From positions 868,001 through 932,000 of the forward strand of contig CAKMXJ010000039.1 in NCBI GenBank assembly GCA_928724745.1: a DNA stretch of 64,000 nt, written 5' to 3'. The position numbers and the translations under genes are program-made. The notes under the pieces were generated by a model that saw only the letters and a list, made by a program, of their open reading frames with translations, was not told the origin of the DNA and made no database searches. Source of the stretch: Anthracocystis setariae (lineage: Eukaryota; Basidiomycota; Ustilaginomycetes; Ustilaginales; Ustilaginaceae). Shown in pieces: positions 1 to 10,200 of this stretch. How positions within the stretch are numbered: the stretch's first letter is position 1; each line of letters starts with the position of its first letter.

Positions 1-991
1 GAGATCACGCCGGAATTCATCATCTACCGACCGGAGACGAATGGAGACAACGAGGTGTATGGGATCTGGGTGTTTGAGCCGGGTCAGAGGATGGCGGTGG
101 GGGAGAAGTTGTTGAAGTTGCAGCAGATGGTAGAGGCACCGAGTGAGGAGGAGGTGAGGGCGGCAGAGGGCGCGAGTAACGAGGCGGTCCCCGCCGTGGG
201 TGCGGATGGAAAGGTGGTTGTGGAGAAGACGGAGAAGGAGAAGGATAAGAGTAAGGCAGCCAAGGCGAATGGGAAGCAGAAGAAGGGCAAGCAGGTGGGA
301 ACGGAGAAGAAGGACGGGGAAGAGGACAAGGAGGTTCGGACAGCGGTGGAGCCAGAAGCAGCGCAAGCGATTAGCTTGGATGAACTGTTTGGCGGTGCGC
401 CATCCGCCGCCGCACCAGAACCAGAGATAATCACAGGAGCAGCAAACGGGAAGAACACCGATTCATCGGCATCCATTGGATCCAACCTTCTTGACTCGCT
501 CTTCCAATCCGCTGTGACAGTCGACTCCAACTCCCACCCCACTTGCGCCGTAGAGACGACGCCCAAAGCTGCTCAAGCAAACACAGATCACTCGCAAAAC
601 CTCCTCGCCCTTCTAGGTGCGGGCGCCTCTACCCCTTCTGTCACCGCCAGTGCGACCAGAACTGAGACACCGGCGAGCGCAACGTCAGAATTAAAATCGA
701 CACCTGCACAGCCGACAAAGACAGAGGCGCCCATGATGGCCGATCTCGTCGAAGCTGGCATTCGTGATCGCATCGGTCTCGGCGATGACGCCAAGCCGCT
801 CTCGCGTAGAGAGTTCGTAACTGAACTCCTCAGTATGGTTCACGTAAGTTATTGTTCGTGGATCGCTTTAAAAAGGCTGGAGCATCCATTAACCACGCTG
901 ATTCTAATCCCTTTGGTTCTGCCCTATACTACAGACGAATCCTGACTTTGTCACGGAGCTGTACAACTCATACGTGGCACGCGTCTCGTAA
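1..991 (+). CDS. DCP1: mRNA-decapping enzyme subunit 1 (Dcp1), 5'-truncated
   Basis: This is the 3' part of the gene for Dcp1, the cytoplasmic activator of the Dcp2 decapping enzyme in mRNA turnover and P-bodies. The frame is open from base 1. The first residues, ending in VYGIWVFEP, match the end of the EVH1-like Dcp1 domain (family YGIWFYE motif). A long low-complexity linker rich in Lys/Glu, then Ser/Thr/Ala, follows. The last part, REFVTELLSMVH joined to TNPDFVTELYNSY, matches the Dcp1 trimerisation helix. The join uses an intron at 844-934 (GTAAGT donor, CTAAT branch-like site, ACAG acceptor, phase 0); coding resumes at 935 and stops at 989-991. Without splicing the frame runs into unrelated residues. 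The gene converges on MIS18, with 137 bp between stop codons. The N-terminal domain lies outside the window. Confidence 0.9.
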
Positions 992-1128
992 CGTATATGC
1001 GGGGGAAGGTGTAGAAAATGTGAAACCCCTCATTTTGATCTCACAAAGGAGCGAGCAATTTGTCGAAGTGTGTATACGATGACGGGTATTACGGGGTACA
1101 AGGATGTGAGCAGAGGGTGGGGCGAGGG

Positions 1129-2574
1129 TCAGTGGTCGATGGAGGAGTCTAGGAGGACGGTGAGGCTGGGCATCGTGTTGAGGTTGGTATTGGTAGAGGA
1201 GGAGGAGGAGGAGGAGGCGACGGCGGATCGTCTGAGTCTGGTAGTATAGGTTGTTTGTGGGATTTTCTTGAACGAGGTTCGGGATTCTTGTTTGAGCGGT
1301 GGGCTGGGTGATTTGGCCTCGGATCGAGGTTTGGCTTCTTCCTCCTCGGTGGGGTTGGGTGGTGGTGAAGGTGTTGCGGCTACCGCTTCTGCTTGTACTT
1401 GCGCTGCGGGTGGTAGTTCTTGTTGTTGTTCAACTGCCGCTTCGGGTTCTACTGTCGCGATTTGCATCTCGACCTGAGGTTTCTCAGCCGCAGGTGTGGG
1501 GTCTGGATTTGGAACGGCCTTTTGACTCTGCATCAGCTGCTCAACCAGCTCACTGTACCGCTGAATATCCTGTTCCGCTTTAATCAATCGATCACTGAGT
1601 TCAATCGTCAAAGCCCTGGTCCTCTCCATCTTGCTCTCCAGCGCGCCATCGGTTGTCAACGGCCTACTCGAACCCTCGTCCCTTCGCATCGCCGCTTCAT
1701 CCTCCGCTTCCAACTGCTTACTGTAGTTGCTACCGAGCTGATATGTGAGCACCGCGCCGACTTCGAGGGAGAAGCAATCGCGTAGTTCGTCGAGATCGCG
1801 AGGGGTGGTGCGATAGTTCCGACCGATGGAGGCGTTGCAGCCGGCGCAAGTGAGGCGGGCAAACGTAGATCCAATGTCTTTGCCCGGTTCGGTCGAGGTT
1901 TCGTACGTGCTCGATTGTGCGACGACCTCGGTGACAGAGGAGAGGATGACGTAGCCCAGCTCGGTGTCTGTGGCCACAAAGGAGAGCGAATCACCAAGCA
2001 AGCGGAAGCATGAGCGGCATTGGAAGGTCAGCGGGTTGGGCGGAGTGTCGTCATCGTCATCGTAGACGTCGTCGTCTTCCTCTTCGATCTGGCTATCGGC
2101 AAATGGATGAGAAGGCATGTCGTCGTAGAGGTACGAGGCTTCAGCTGGACGAACAGTGCTACCGCCACGTGCACGGCCGCGACCTCGAGGACGACCTCGA
2201 CCGCGACCGCGAACGGCGCGAGTTGCTGTGGTTGAAGTGGATTTAGGTGGAGCCATGTCTTCGTTATCGCGTACACCCGAAGTGGGCGCACCAGCATTCG
2301 CTAAGGATCGAGTAGAGGGTTGGGATGTGAGGAGGGGACTCGTGACGCCGGTCGGACCATTGGTGGAAGAATAGACGGGGTGGTGGTTAGGGGCAAGGTA
2401 GGTTGTGCCATTGGGCGCGACCGAGACTCGGGTCATGGCTGTGCCGGGCACATGGTCGTGGTGGACGGGATCGTAGTCGTCGGAGCGACGCGGTCGTTTT
2501 GCCGTCGAAGCCATGGTCGCGATGTAGTTGAGCAGTGATGGTGATGCTGTGGGACGGGGGCCAAGTGTTGCCAT
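1129..2574 (-). CDS. MIS18: Mis18-domain centromere protein
   Basis: Mis18 primes centromeres for loading of the CENP-A histone. The Mis18/Yippee-like zinc domain lies near 1750-2035: it opens with FQCRSCFRLLGDS and its second CxxC pair is LTCAGC, giving the four zinc-binding cysteines. Before it are basic RGRGRGRPRGRG repeats (AT-hook or RGG-like) and an acidic stretch. After it come a short coiled coil (ERTRALTIELSDRLIKAEQ), a Pro/Gln/Glu-rich tail and a Ser run. At 481 aa it is much longer than the roughly 190-aa fission-yeast protein because of the disordered flanks. I chose the ATG at 2574; the ATG at 2514 (MASTAKRPRR) is equally possible. Longer upstream frames begin at non-ATG codons. 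No intron is needed. It shares a 493-bp divergent intergenic region with the peroxiredoxin gene. Confidence 0.85.
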   Translation of the reverse strand: MATLGPRPTASPSLLNYIATMASTAKRPRRSDDYDPVHHDHVPGTAMTRVSVAPNGTTYLAPNHHPVYSSTNGPTGVTSPLLTSQPSTRSLANAGAPTSGVRDNEDMAPPKSTSTTATRAVRGRGRGRPRGRGRARGGSTVRPAEASYLYDDMPSHPFADSQIEEEDDDVYDDDDDTPPNPLTFQCRSCFRLLGDSLSFVATDTELGYVILSSVTEVVAQSSTYETSTEPGKDIGSTFARLTCAGCNASIGRNYRTTPRDLDELRDCFSLEVGAVLTYQLGSNYSKQLEAEDEAAMRRDEGSSRPLTTDGALESKMERTRALTIELSDRLIKAEQDIQRYSELVEQLMQSQKAVPNPDPTPAAEKPQVEMQIATVEPEAAVEQQQELPPAAQVQAEAVAATPSPPPNPTEEEEAKPRSEAKSPSPPLKQESRTSFKKIPQTTYTTRLRRSAVASSSSSSSTNTNLNTMPSLTVLLDSSIDH

Positions 2575-2950
2575 CTTGGGACGTGTGCATTTCCAGCGAA
2601 ACTTTTTCAAAGTGAGGCGCGTCGCTGTCACTGTCAAATTAATGTCGCTGTTGCTCTCTACACGGTGTTGGTTTGTGGGGAGGGTTCTCATCGGGCGATC
2701 ATCTGTTACGATCCCACGATCGCAGATTACCCTACGGCTCCAGCAGATACGAGTTCGGATGTAGCGCGAGCCGAGCGAATCCAAAGCAAAGAATCACTTG
2801 GAAACGTGATTTCCGGCTTCTCAGACGCAGCCATGCAGCGCACGGTCACCCAAACATTCACTCACCGCTCGTCGTGCAATCTTTCCTCAACACTTTCGGC
2901 AAACGATCGGCCTTCCATTTCACCTCCCTCCCATCCACTCGCTTGGCCCC

Positions 2951-2958
2951 AATATAAA
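2951..2958 (+). promoter_or_regulatory. TATA-like element of the peroxiredoxin gene
   Basis: AATATAAA lies 110 bp before the peroxiredoxin ATG, followed by a pyrimidine-rich leader with CCATCCATCCAT repeats and a CAAAA context before the start. It is the only good TATA-like match in the 2575-3067 divergent region. Functional status is inferred. Confidence 0.35.
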
Positions 2959-3067
2959 CGACGAGCTTGTCTACCGTTCCTTCGTTCTTTCTTGCCACCA
3001 CACCCATCCATCCATCCAATCATCTATCCCATCCCAAAGTCAACCTTCCCTCACAACAATCGCAAAA

Positions 3068-3907
3068 ATGGTAAGCAAGCTCGTCGTCACCTCTACTCTG
3101 CCTGCGCTTCGAGCTTCTTTCGCTACGCACAGCGCTGGCCTAATTTCGGTGAACAGGAGACTCATCTCCACCTCCACTCTCTCTTCTGCTCCTCCTTCTC
3201 GTCTGGCGTCATCCACCCCCGTCGCTCGCACCGCGCTCAACGCTCCTCGCTTGCCCTCCTCGATCGGACGCATCGGTTTGCTCGCTACCGCTCGAACCAT
3301 GGCTACTCAGGCTATCTCCAAGGGCGAACAGATCCCCAACACCACCTTCATGTACGTCCCCTACAGCCCCGAACTGGCTGACGGCACTGCTTGTGGTGCT
3401 CCTAACAAGATCCAGACCCACGAAGCTTTCAAGGGCAAGAAGGTGGTCATTGTTGCCGTCCCCGGTGCTTACACTCGTAAGTAGAGTCCGCATTCTCCTC
3501 TCTCTCCCTGACCACCAAAGATTTTGACCTCCTGACACCTTCCTTGACTATATGCAACAGCCACCTGCCATGTCAACCACATCCCTCCCTACATCTCCAA
3601 GGCGGCTGAGTTCAAGTCCAAGGGCGTTGACCAGATCATCGTGCTGGCTCAGAACGACCCTTTTGTCATGTCCGCCTGGGGTGTCCAGAACAAGGCCGAG
3701 GACAAGGTCATCTTTGCCACCGACCTCAACCTTGAATTCTCCAAGGGCATCGGTAGCATCGCCGATCTCTCGTCCATGGGCTTTGGTGAGCGTACCGGCC
3801 GTTACGCCCTCATCCTCGACGACCTCAAGGTCGTAGACTTTAGCTCCGAACCCAACCCGGGCGCCGTCGAGGTCTCCGGTGCCGACCACGTCCTTGCTAA
3901 GCTCTAG
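3068..3907 (+). CDS. Peroxiredoxin, Prx5/AHP1 type, with mitochondrial leader
   Basis: Thiol peroxidase of the PRX5/AHP1/PMP20 group, reducing H2O2 and alkyl hydroperoxides. Two exons, 3068-3476 and 3561-3907, join across a GTAAGT...CAACAG intron and restore the active-site motif PGAYT|PTCHVNH; total 251 aa. Cys139 is the peroxidatic cysteine. The only other cysteine after the leader is Cys109, and none follows Cys139, so the resolving partner is unclear and a 1-Cys mechanism is possible. Residues 1-77 are rich in Arg, Ser, Ala and Leu with no acidic residue, like a mitochondrial presequence. Met78 (ATG at 3299, context ACCATGG) opens a 174-aa form of normal family length, suggesting cytosolic or peroxisomal forms by leaky scanning. 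The first ATG is directly followed by GTAAGC, which resembles a splice donor. Confidence 0.92.
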
Positions 3908-4163
3908 ATTTTCCTTCCTTTCTTCCTTCCTTCCTATTTTTGCTAGCCAATACAAATTCAGTTGAGTGCCTCATCGAAAAAAATAACAGTAGTGGTAAGG
4001 AACTGACTGGTCTGTGGTTGCGATGCTTTCGGTAGATCCGACGAGACGGGCACTTGTTTGACCCTACTGCACACTGCGATATTGGCTCTCTTCAACTACA
4101 TCTATGGATTGTATTGCGTCTGAGTATTGAAGACAGGAAAAAAAAAAGGAAGGGGGGATTTGT

Positions 4164-6428
4164 TTAACGAGGCGAGCATTTGGGCGGCCCAGCTGGAGCT
4201 GAGCTTTCGTACATCGCCTTGATGGTCTGACTGCCTGCAAAGACGACGCAAACGATACCGAAACCGAGCATGGCGTAGTTGAGCGCCTTTGTCGCCGACC
4301 TAGTCGCATTCGCCTTGAGATGCAACAAAGGCGGGTAGATAAAGCACAGCGGCACGCACGCTACACTTCCAATGAGACTGACAAACTTGTCCAGATCATT
4401 GGCCCCCGCCCAGGCGGCCAAACAACACACCGCCACCACCAGGAAGCGGAACAGATTCTTCTCAGTCTTGACCTTCCAGTTGTACTTGCCGCTTTTGGTG
4501 AAGATGCCCTTTTCCAGCACCGCGAGCGCCGGGAACAGCTGCAGCGGTGTCGACAGTAGGATGGCAATCGAGTACAGGAATTGCATCGCCTGCACGAACC
4601 GAGACGTTTGCGGCAGGTTGGTGATGACCACCGTTTGAATCTCACTGCCAAAGGCCATGTATGAGAGTGCGCCCGCAGAGGCGAACAGCACCATGACGCC
4701 CGCCATGACGCCCGTCAGGGCGCGAGGGAACTTTTCAGGCTCCTTCATGGATTCCGTAATCGGAATCACAAGCCCAATCCCTTCGAACGTGAACACCGCC
4801 GTGCCGATGAACAGGGGGAAGTCCTTGCTGTTGAACATGACTACATCGGCCAACCCTTCGCGCGCCACTTTGCCGATCTCGTAGTAGAACAGGTAGACGA
4901 TGCCGAACAGGATAAACACATCGGCGATCAGCGCAGTCGTAGAGAGCTTTGCGATGCGGCGAATGAGAGAAAGCGGCAGGAACACCGCCATCTGACCCAA
5001 GATGAGCACCCAAATCGGTACCAACGTCTTGCAGTGCGTCACGGCCAACACGAAAGCCTGCATGTTTTGCGCGACAAACACCGTATACGCCGCCACAAAG
5101 CCGAGCTGCGAAAGCACGATCGAGGCCAAAATGGCGGAACGCATGCGAGGGCCGTAGAGGATGCCACCCATATCACCAAACGATCCAGGGCAATTGAGGT
5201 TGGTCTTGACCAGCAGCAAGAACGACACAAGCGAGATGATGGCGACCGAGCAGAGCGTGATAGTCGAGAAAAGCAGACCGCCGTTGAAGAAAGCTTTACC
5301 AAGGAAAAGCACACCGGTGCCGACAAACGACTTGAGCAGCATCATGACCGCATCGAGTTGGGAAGCTTCACCGCGACGACGCTCCTTGCTGGCTTTGCGC
5401 ATACGAGCTTGCGTGTCGTTGCGTTGCAGACCTCTTCTACGGAGAAGGCCCGAACGTTCCGTGTCGCCGTCGCCTGCGGCTCGGCTTGTGCCCGGAATAG
5501 CACGAGAGCCATCGACCTCGTCATCATCATACTCATCTTCGTCTTCATCGTCGTCGTCTTCCTCGAGGAATTCTCCGGCAAAATGACCATACAGACTTAG
5601 GAAGTCGATGAAGCTGCGAAGAGCTCTTGGTGGCGCCCTGCCCTGCTGCTCGGCTTGGCTGAAGACAAAGAAACGCCTGAATCCACCTGGCTCCCGGATA
5701 CCCTGGATGTCGAGTTCGGGATCGATGGTGGCGGTTCGTGGTATGTGCAGGCTCTCACTGCGAGTCCTTCGGGCCGAGACGCGGCGGTTCTTGTGCGCCC
5801 AGCGATAGACATCGTCGGTAATGGCACCACCTTGCATCTGGTGTGGACCACGGTAGCTCTCGTCAACATCGTCGAAAACGATCTCGCTCGGCGATTCGAC
5901 GGCGTCGTTGTCCGCCGCAGCAGGGTTGGGAGTGGAGGAGCCATGCGCAGACTCGCTGGTGAAACTGGCATCTTCGTGATCGGTCGAAGGGACCGAGGAG
6001 GCCGAGATGGAGTCTCGATTGGCATCGGGACGAGCAAGGTGGCGCTCGATGATGCGAGCCTTACGTTCGTGAGAAATAGCAAGGGAGCCGGCGTTGTCAA
6101 GATTGCTCGGGGTGGAGACGCCCGAGTCGGCCTGGGGTGGAGCGAGCGAGGCGGAATCACGAGAGGTTGGGTCGATGGAGATGGTGCGTTGGAAGGAGGT
6201 TGCAAAGTTGGAGGAATCGTGACGCTGCTGCGAGGACGAGTAGAGGCTGATGGGGTCTTGGGAAGGAGAGCCAATACGAGGTGGGATGTTGGGGAGAGTG
6301 GGGGAAGCGTGGTCAAGACCATCACCGAAGGCGCGAGAAGGAGATCGGATGGGCGTACCAGCATCTCGAGCGGATGAAGGGTGAGGTGAGGGGATGGCCC
6401 TGCCCTTGCCATTGTTAGGCGTCGACAT
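4164..6428 (-). CDS. Vacuolar amino acid transporter, AVT3/AVT4 (SLC36-like)
   Basis: Proton-coupled amino acid transporter of the AAAP family, closest in pattern to yeast Avt3/Avt4, which export amino acids from the vacuole. The 754-aa protein has a long hydrophilic N-terminus (about 360 residues, Ser/Pro-rich, with an acidic DDDDEDEDEYDDDE block) and then about eleven membrane spans. The first span region, LLKSFVGTGVLFLGKAF, carries the family signature, and FTFEGIGLVIPITESM is the conserved mid-region motif. The acidic, disordered N-terminus is usual for fungal Avt3/4. One uninterrupted exon; the ATG at 6428 is the first in frame and sits at the end of a pyrimidine-rich leader. It converges on the peroxiredoxin gene (256 bp between stops). 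The exact paralogue cannot be settled from the sequence alone. Confidence 0.9.
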   Translation of the reverse strand: MSTPNNGKGRAIPSPHPSSARDAGTPIRSPSRAFGDGLDHASPTLPNIPPRIGSPSQDPISLYSSSQQRHDSSNFATSFQRTISIDPTSRDSASLAPPQADSGVSTPSNLDNAGSLAISHERKARIIERHLARPDANRDSISASSVPSTDHEDASFTSESAHGSSTPNPAAADNDAVESPSEIVFDDVDESYRGPHQMQGGAITDDVYRWAHKNRRVSARRTRSESLHIPRTATIDPELDIQGIREPGGFRRFFVFSQAEQQGRAPPRALRSFIDFLSLYGHFAGEFLEEDDDDEDEDEYDDDEVDGSRAIPGTSRAAGDGDTERSGLLRRRGLQRNDTQARMRKASKERRRGEASQLDAVMMLLKSFVGTGVLFLGKAFFNGGLLFSTITLCSVAIISLVSFLLLVKTNLNCPGSFGDMGGILYGPRMRSAILASIVLSQLGFVAAYTVFVAQNMQAFVLAVTHCKTLVPIWVLILGQMAVFLPLSLIRRIAKLSTTALIADVFILFGIVYLFYYEIGKVAREGLADVVMFNSKDFPLFIGTAVFTFEGIGLVIPITESMKEPEKFPRALTGVMAGVMVLFASAGALSYMAFGSEIQTVVITNLPQTSRFVQAMQFLYSIAILLSTPLQLFPALAVLEKGIFTKSGKYNWKVKTEKNLFRFLVVAVCCLAAWAGANDLDKFVSLIGSVACVPLCFIYPPLLHLKANATRSATKALNYAMLGFGIVCVVFAGSQTIKAMYESSAPAGPPKCSPR

Positions 6429-7273
6429 GGTGAAGGAGCGAATCTAGGATAGAATGATAAGGAGGACAGCGGTACCGAGGTGTATGCGCCCCTGAGGAGG
6501 GGAATCAGGAGGAGACTGTGGCACAAACAAGTATCTAGAGCTGTATGCTGCGGAGGAGCGAGGGGTGCTTGTACGAGTGAAAGAGAAAGGAGATGATGAC
6601 GGTGGTAAGAACCGAGATCAAGGTGAGGGTGGGGTGGGGGTTGAAGGACAGTTGTGTTGCTTTGTGCCGCGCCTTGACAGCTTTAAATTTTAGTGGCACA
6701 GCCGACAGCGCTGCCGACGCCAAAACGTGTCAACGCTCGGTCCTCTGCCCTCCGATGCCGGCGATTTGCACGGCTGCCACTGCTTTGTCGTTCTCGGTAC
6801 CACACTCAAGTGCGTTCTTGATAGTGGCTCGATGTGATCTGCTTTCAATGACTGCCATGCAGCACTTGGCTCGCTCCACGAGGATATGACATCCATCGTC
6901 GTGATGCTGACCCCCAACCAGATGTGCGGGCAGCATGACCTCATGTTGCTGAATGAGAATGCAATGAGCAAGCACCCTGTTTGGCGGAGCGTGACAATTG
7001 CGACCCCAAAATACGGCTTTGTTTGATGCATCGTGTTAGACTTTTTGCTGACCAACAATCCAAATGGTTTGGCCAAGGGCTCAGGCCATTCCAACCAACA
7101 CAGCAGACCCTGAAGGTCGAGCATACCTTCTTCCTTTCACCAAAGCTCCAACCTCACGTCGCAAGCTTGCTTCAGCATTCGGACGCAGTCACGCACTCTT
7201 AAGTGGGAATGTGTACTACATATACCATATCGATCCTGTGATTGGCCTCGATTCACGCACGCATCCAGCCATC
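6429..7273. other. Divergent intergenic region, AVT3/4-like / MED5
   Basis: This 845-bp region holds the promoters of the transporter (leftward) and MED5 (rightward). Open frames here have no coding character. A TATACCATATC stretch near 7220 precedes the MED5 start by about 50 bp. I see no RNA gene or repeat. Confidence 0.4.
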
Positions 7274-10200
7274 ATGGCTGACGACGAACCGCAGCAGCTC
7301 ATCCAAAAACTGCTTCTACAGGCCCTCTCACGTCGCCTCTCACAATCGCAATGGCTTACACTCCTCCATCAGCTCCTGAGGCGCCTCGACGCTTCTCAAA
7401 CCGCTTCGGACGACGATGATGCGCTCTCGCTCTCAGCCTCCCACGTTGCCGGTTGTCTGGTGCAGTACATCCTATCACAGTCCTTCATCGACCCCCTCCT
7501 GATCGCATACCTCCAAGCCATCATCTACGGCTCCGCCAATCGGTCCGGCATCACCCCTGATCAAGGTCCTGTCACAGACGTAATCACCGTCACACTCCAT
7601 CTCCTCGCCAATGTCAAAACTGCAGCGTCAAACGTACCAGCCATCGAGACCGTCTCCTCCGTCATTGGTCAAGGCTTGCTTATGACCTTCCAGTCTTCGG
7701 TTCCCTTCTGTGTCACCAGCTCGTCCTTTTTGTTTCCACTCCAACAGCTCTTCTCAGATCAACCTCTCAACGCCTCCAAAGTGCAAGATGACCTCCTCGC
7801 ACCCGCAGCCCTGTCGTTCATCGTCTCGAATCTGCGTCTTCTGGCGCTGGCAGCCGACCCAACCATCTCGAGCCCACAGAATCTTCTCGCTCCCCGAGTC
7901 GCCATCACCGTCCTCATCAATATCGGTCAGGCCCTCCTCTCCCACACAATACAGCGTCTTTCCTCCATTTCTGCTTCCAAGGACGCCAAACTCAAACCGG
8001 ACGAGGACGCTCTCCTCCGCATTCATTCCATGTCCAACACCAGTGTCGCCGAAATTCAAGCCGTGCTCCAGTCCATGAACCCGGCTTGGAAAGACGAGAT
8101 CGCCCTCCTCCGCTCCCTCACTTCCCAGATCGGTCTCATCGAGCACTTGGGCGACACGCTCTCCACCACCACCACCGCAGCCGCTTCAAGAAAGTCGAAA
8201 CGCAAGAAGGCCGAAACATTGCAAGATGCGCAGGGCCGAGCCACTTGGGATCACTTCCTCGACACTTCGCCCACCTCTTCGTCCTCCGCCCCTTCTGCTC
8301 CCTCAAAGCCGCCAGTGGAGCCAGAGATGGCGCTCCTCATGCACCGACTCGTCGACACGCATACCTCTTGGCACGCCAAACTTGACGCCGTCAAAACCCT
8401 CTTCCTCGCCCGCAGAGAGGCTTCCGCACCTAGTCTGACCCTCGAAAAGAGCCTCGCCGCCTTCTACTACGAGCTCCTGGTTGCAGCAATCGATGCATGT
8501 GCTACCGTTGTCGAACAGCCTGCGGCATTCAAAGGCGCGGAAGTGTATGCTTCCATCTGGCGCAATGCACTATGTGGCATGATCCCCGAGGTGGTTCTGC
8601 AGCTTGAGCAGTGGCTCGATGCCTACCCCGATCTACCGCTGCGCGGCCAAAGACTCGAAGCACCCCATGTTCGACTCGAGGGCGCCCTCCGCGCCGCGCT
8701 GCTCGTCATGGCAGATCGACTCAATGTGTGCGAATCCGCTGGCAATGGTAGCACTGCAGGCGCTGCCGCAGGTGGAGATGCGATGATCAACGACGTAGTT
8801 GGCCTGAACGCACCCCCTTCTCAGCCCATCAAAGCATATCTGCTTCGTGCCTTCATCGAACACTCGCTCGCCCGTCCAGAAGCGATCGCGGACGAGTTTC
8901 CCGACGGTCACAAGCTCGCTTCCGAAGTGCAGAATCTGCCTCAGTCGTTGAGAATGGATGCACAGCTCGAGGGGCTCAGCTTGCAGACGCTCTTCGAGAC
9001 GCGCATTTCCACCGAGGACCCCATGGAGCTGCTCCATAGGGTGGGCAGTGACCCAGGAACGCATTTCATCTTTGCCAAGCAACTCGTCCTGCAGATGCAC
9101 GGATGGTTGGAACAGAAGGAACTCGAAAGCGCCAGTCGGTGGTGCAAGGCGCTCAGCGAAGAGATGGGTGGCGGCCTGTTGGATACAGTCATGATGTACA
9201 CTGAGGCGATCGAACTCGTCGCGCCACTTGGCGGAGTGCTCGACGAAGAAGAGGTGGGCCAGACGAGTGACGAGCCCTCGACACTGTCCAACATGTTGCT
9301 CTTCGTTCAGCTACTGTGCTACCGGTATGCAGTCGTGGCGTCACGCATCCCACGTTTTGGCGTTCCTCAGCACGACGGCTTGGACTTCAAAGCATCTACG
9401 TTGAAGCCGAACTCGACGCCTTTCCTGGCAACTTACCTCGCCAGCACACCCACCTGTCCGTCACTCTCGACGCTGTCCGAGGAAGAAAGGAATCTTGTCG
9501 GGCGCTGGATTCACGCCTTGTTCGGCAACGAAGGGATCTCGGACGACCTCATCTCGCTCTCACCGCCACGAACGCTGCTCAGGTTGAGTCCGCTGTTGTT
9601 CTCGCAGTCGATCGCCGCGTGCAACTCGGGCGTGATCGACCTGGAAACTCTGCGTGGCGGGTTGTCTTACTTCCTGCAGGATCTGCTGGTGTTTGCGCTG
9701 CCATCGGCATTGATTTGGTTGTTGAACGATTTGGGTAGGACACCCGTGGAGCCAATTCTTGACTTTCTAAACGAGGCCGGGTTGACAGAGGCGGTGGTAG
9801 ATGTGCCGAGCGCGGATGGGACGTTGGCGAATGGTTTGGCAAGGAATGCAAGCACGCGCACGGTGGGGCTCGAAGTGGTGGCGCTGTTGCTGGGTAGTGA
9901 TGTGTGTCCTGGCAGTGTGCGCGAGGTGGTGGCAAGGGCGTTTGACGGGTTCGTGAGGGCAGTGGAGGGGGAAAAGGGCTTGGAGGTCGGGTGTGAGACG
10001 TTTAGGCTGGCAGAGTTGAAGGCAAGGATGGAGGCGGCGGGAATGACGGCCAAGTTACTCAGCGCTCGAGCGGGTGGGTGGCTCAAGATGCTTGCTGGTC
10101 AGACGCACGGTACAGATGGCGATTCCAGCATGGTCTCACTGGTATTTGGGATGGATGGGAGTGCAGAAGGGCTCGAGAGGTTGGTTCGGGGGTTGGGCAA

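Noticed and set aside
84..566. Antisense Ser/Ala-rich frames over DCP1 and similar long antisense frames elsewhere
   Set aside because: They are shadows of GC3-rich coding DNA on the other strand.
7064..7273. 70-codon in-frame extension upstream of MED5
   Set aside because: It has poor coding character, overlaps the promoter, and the ATG at 7274 gives the natural N-terminus.
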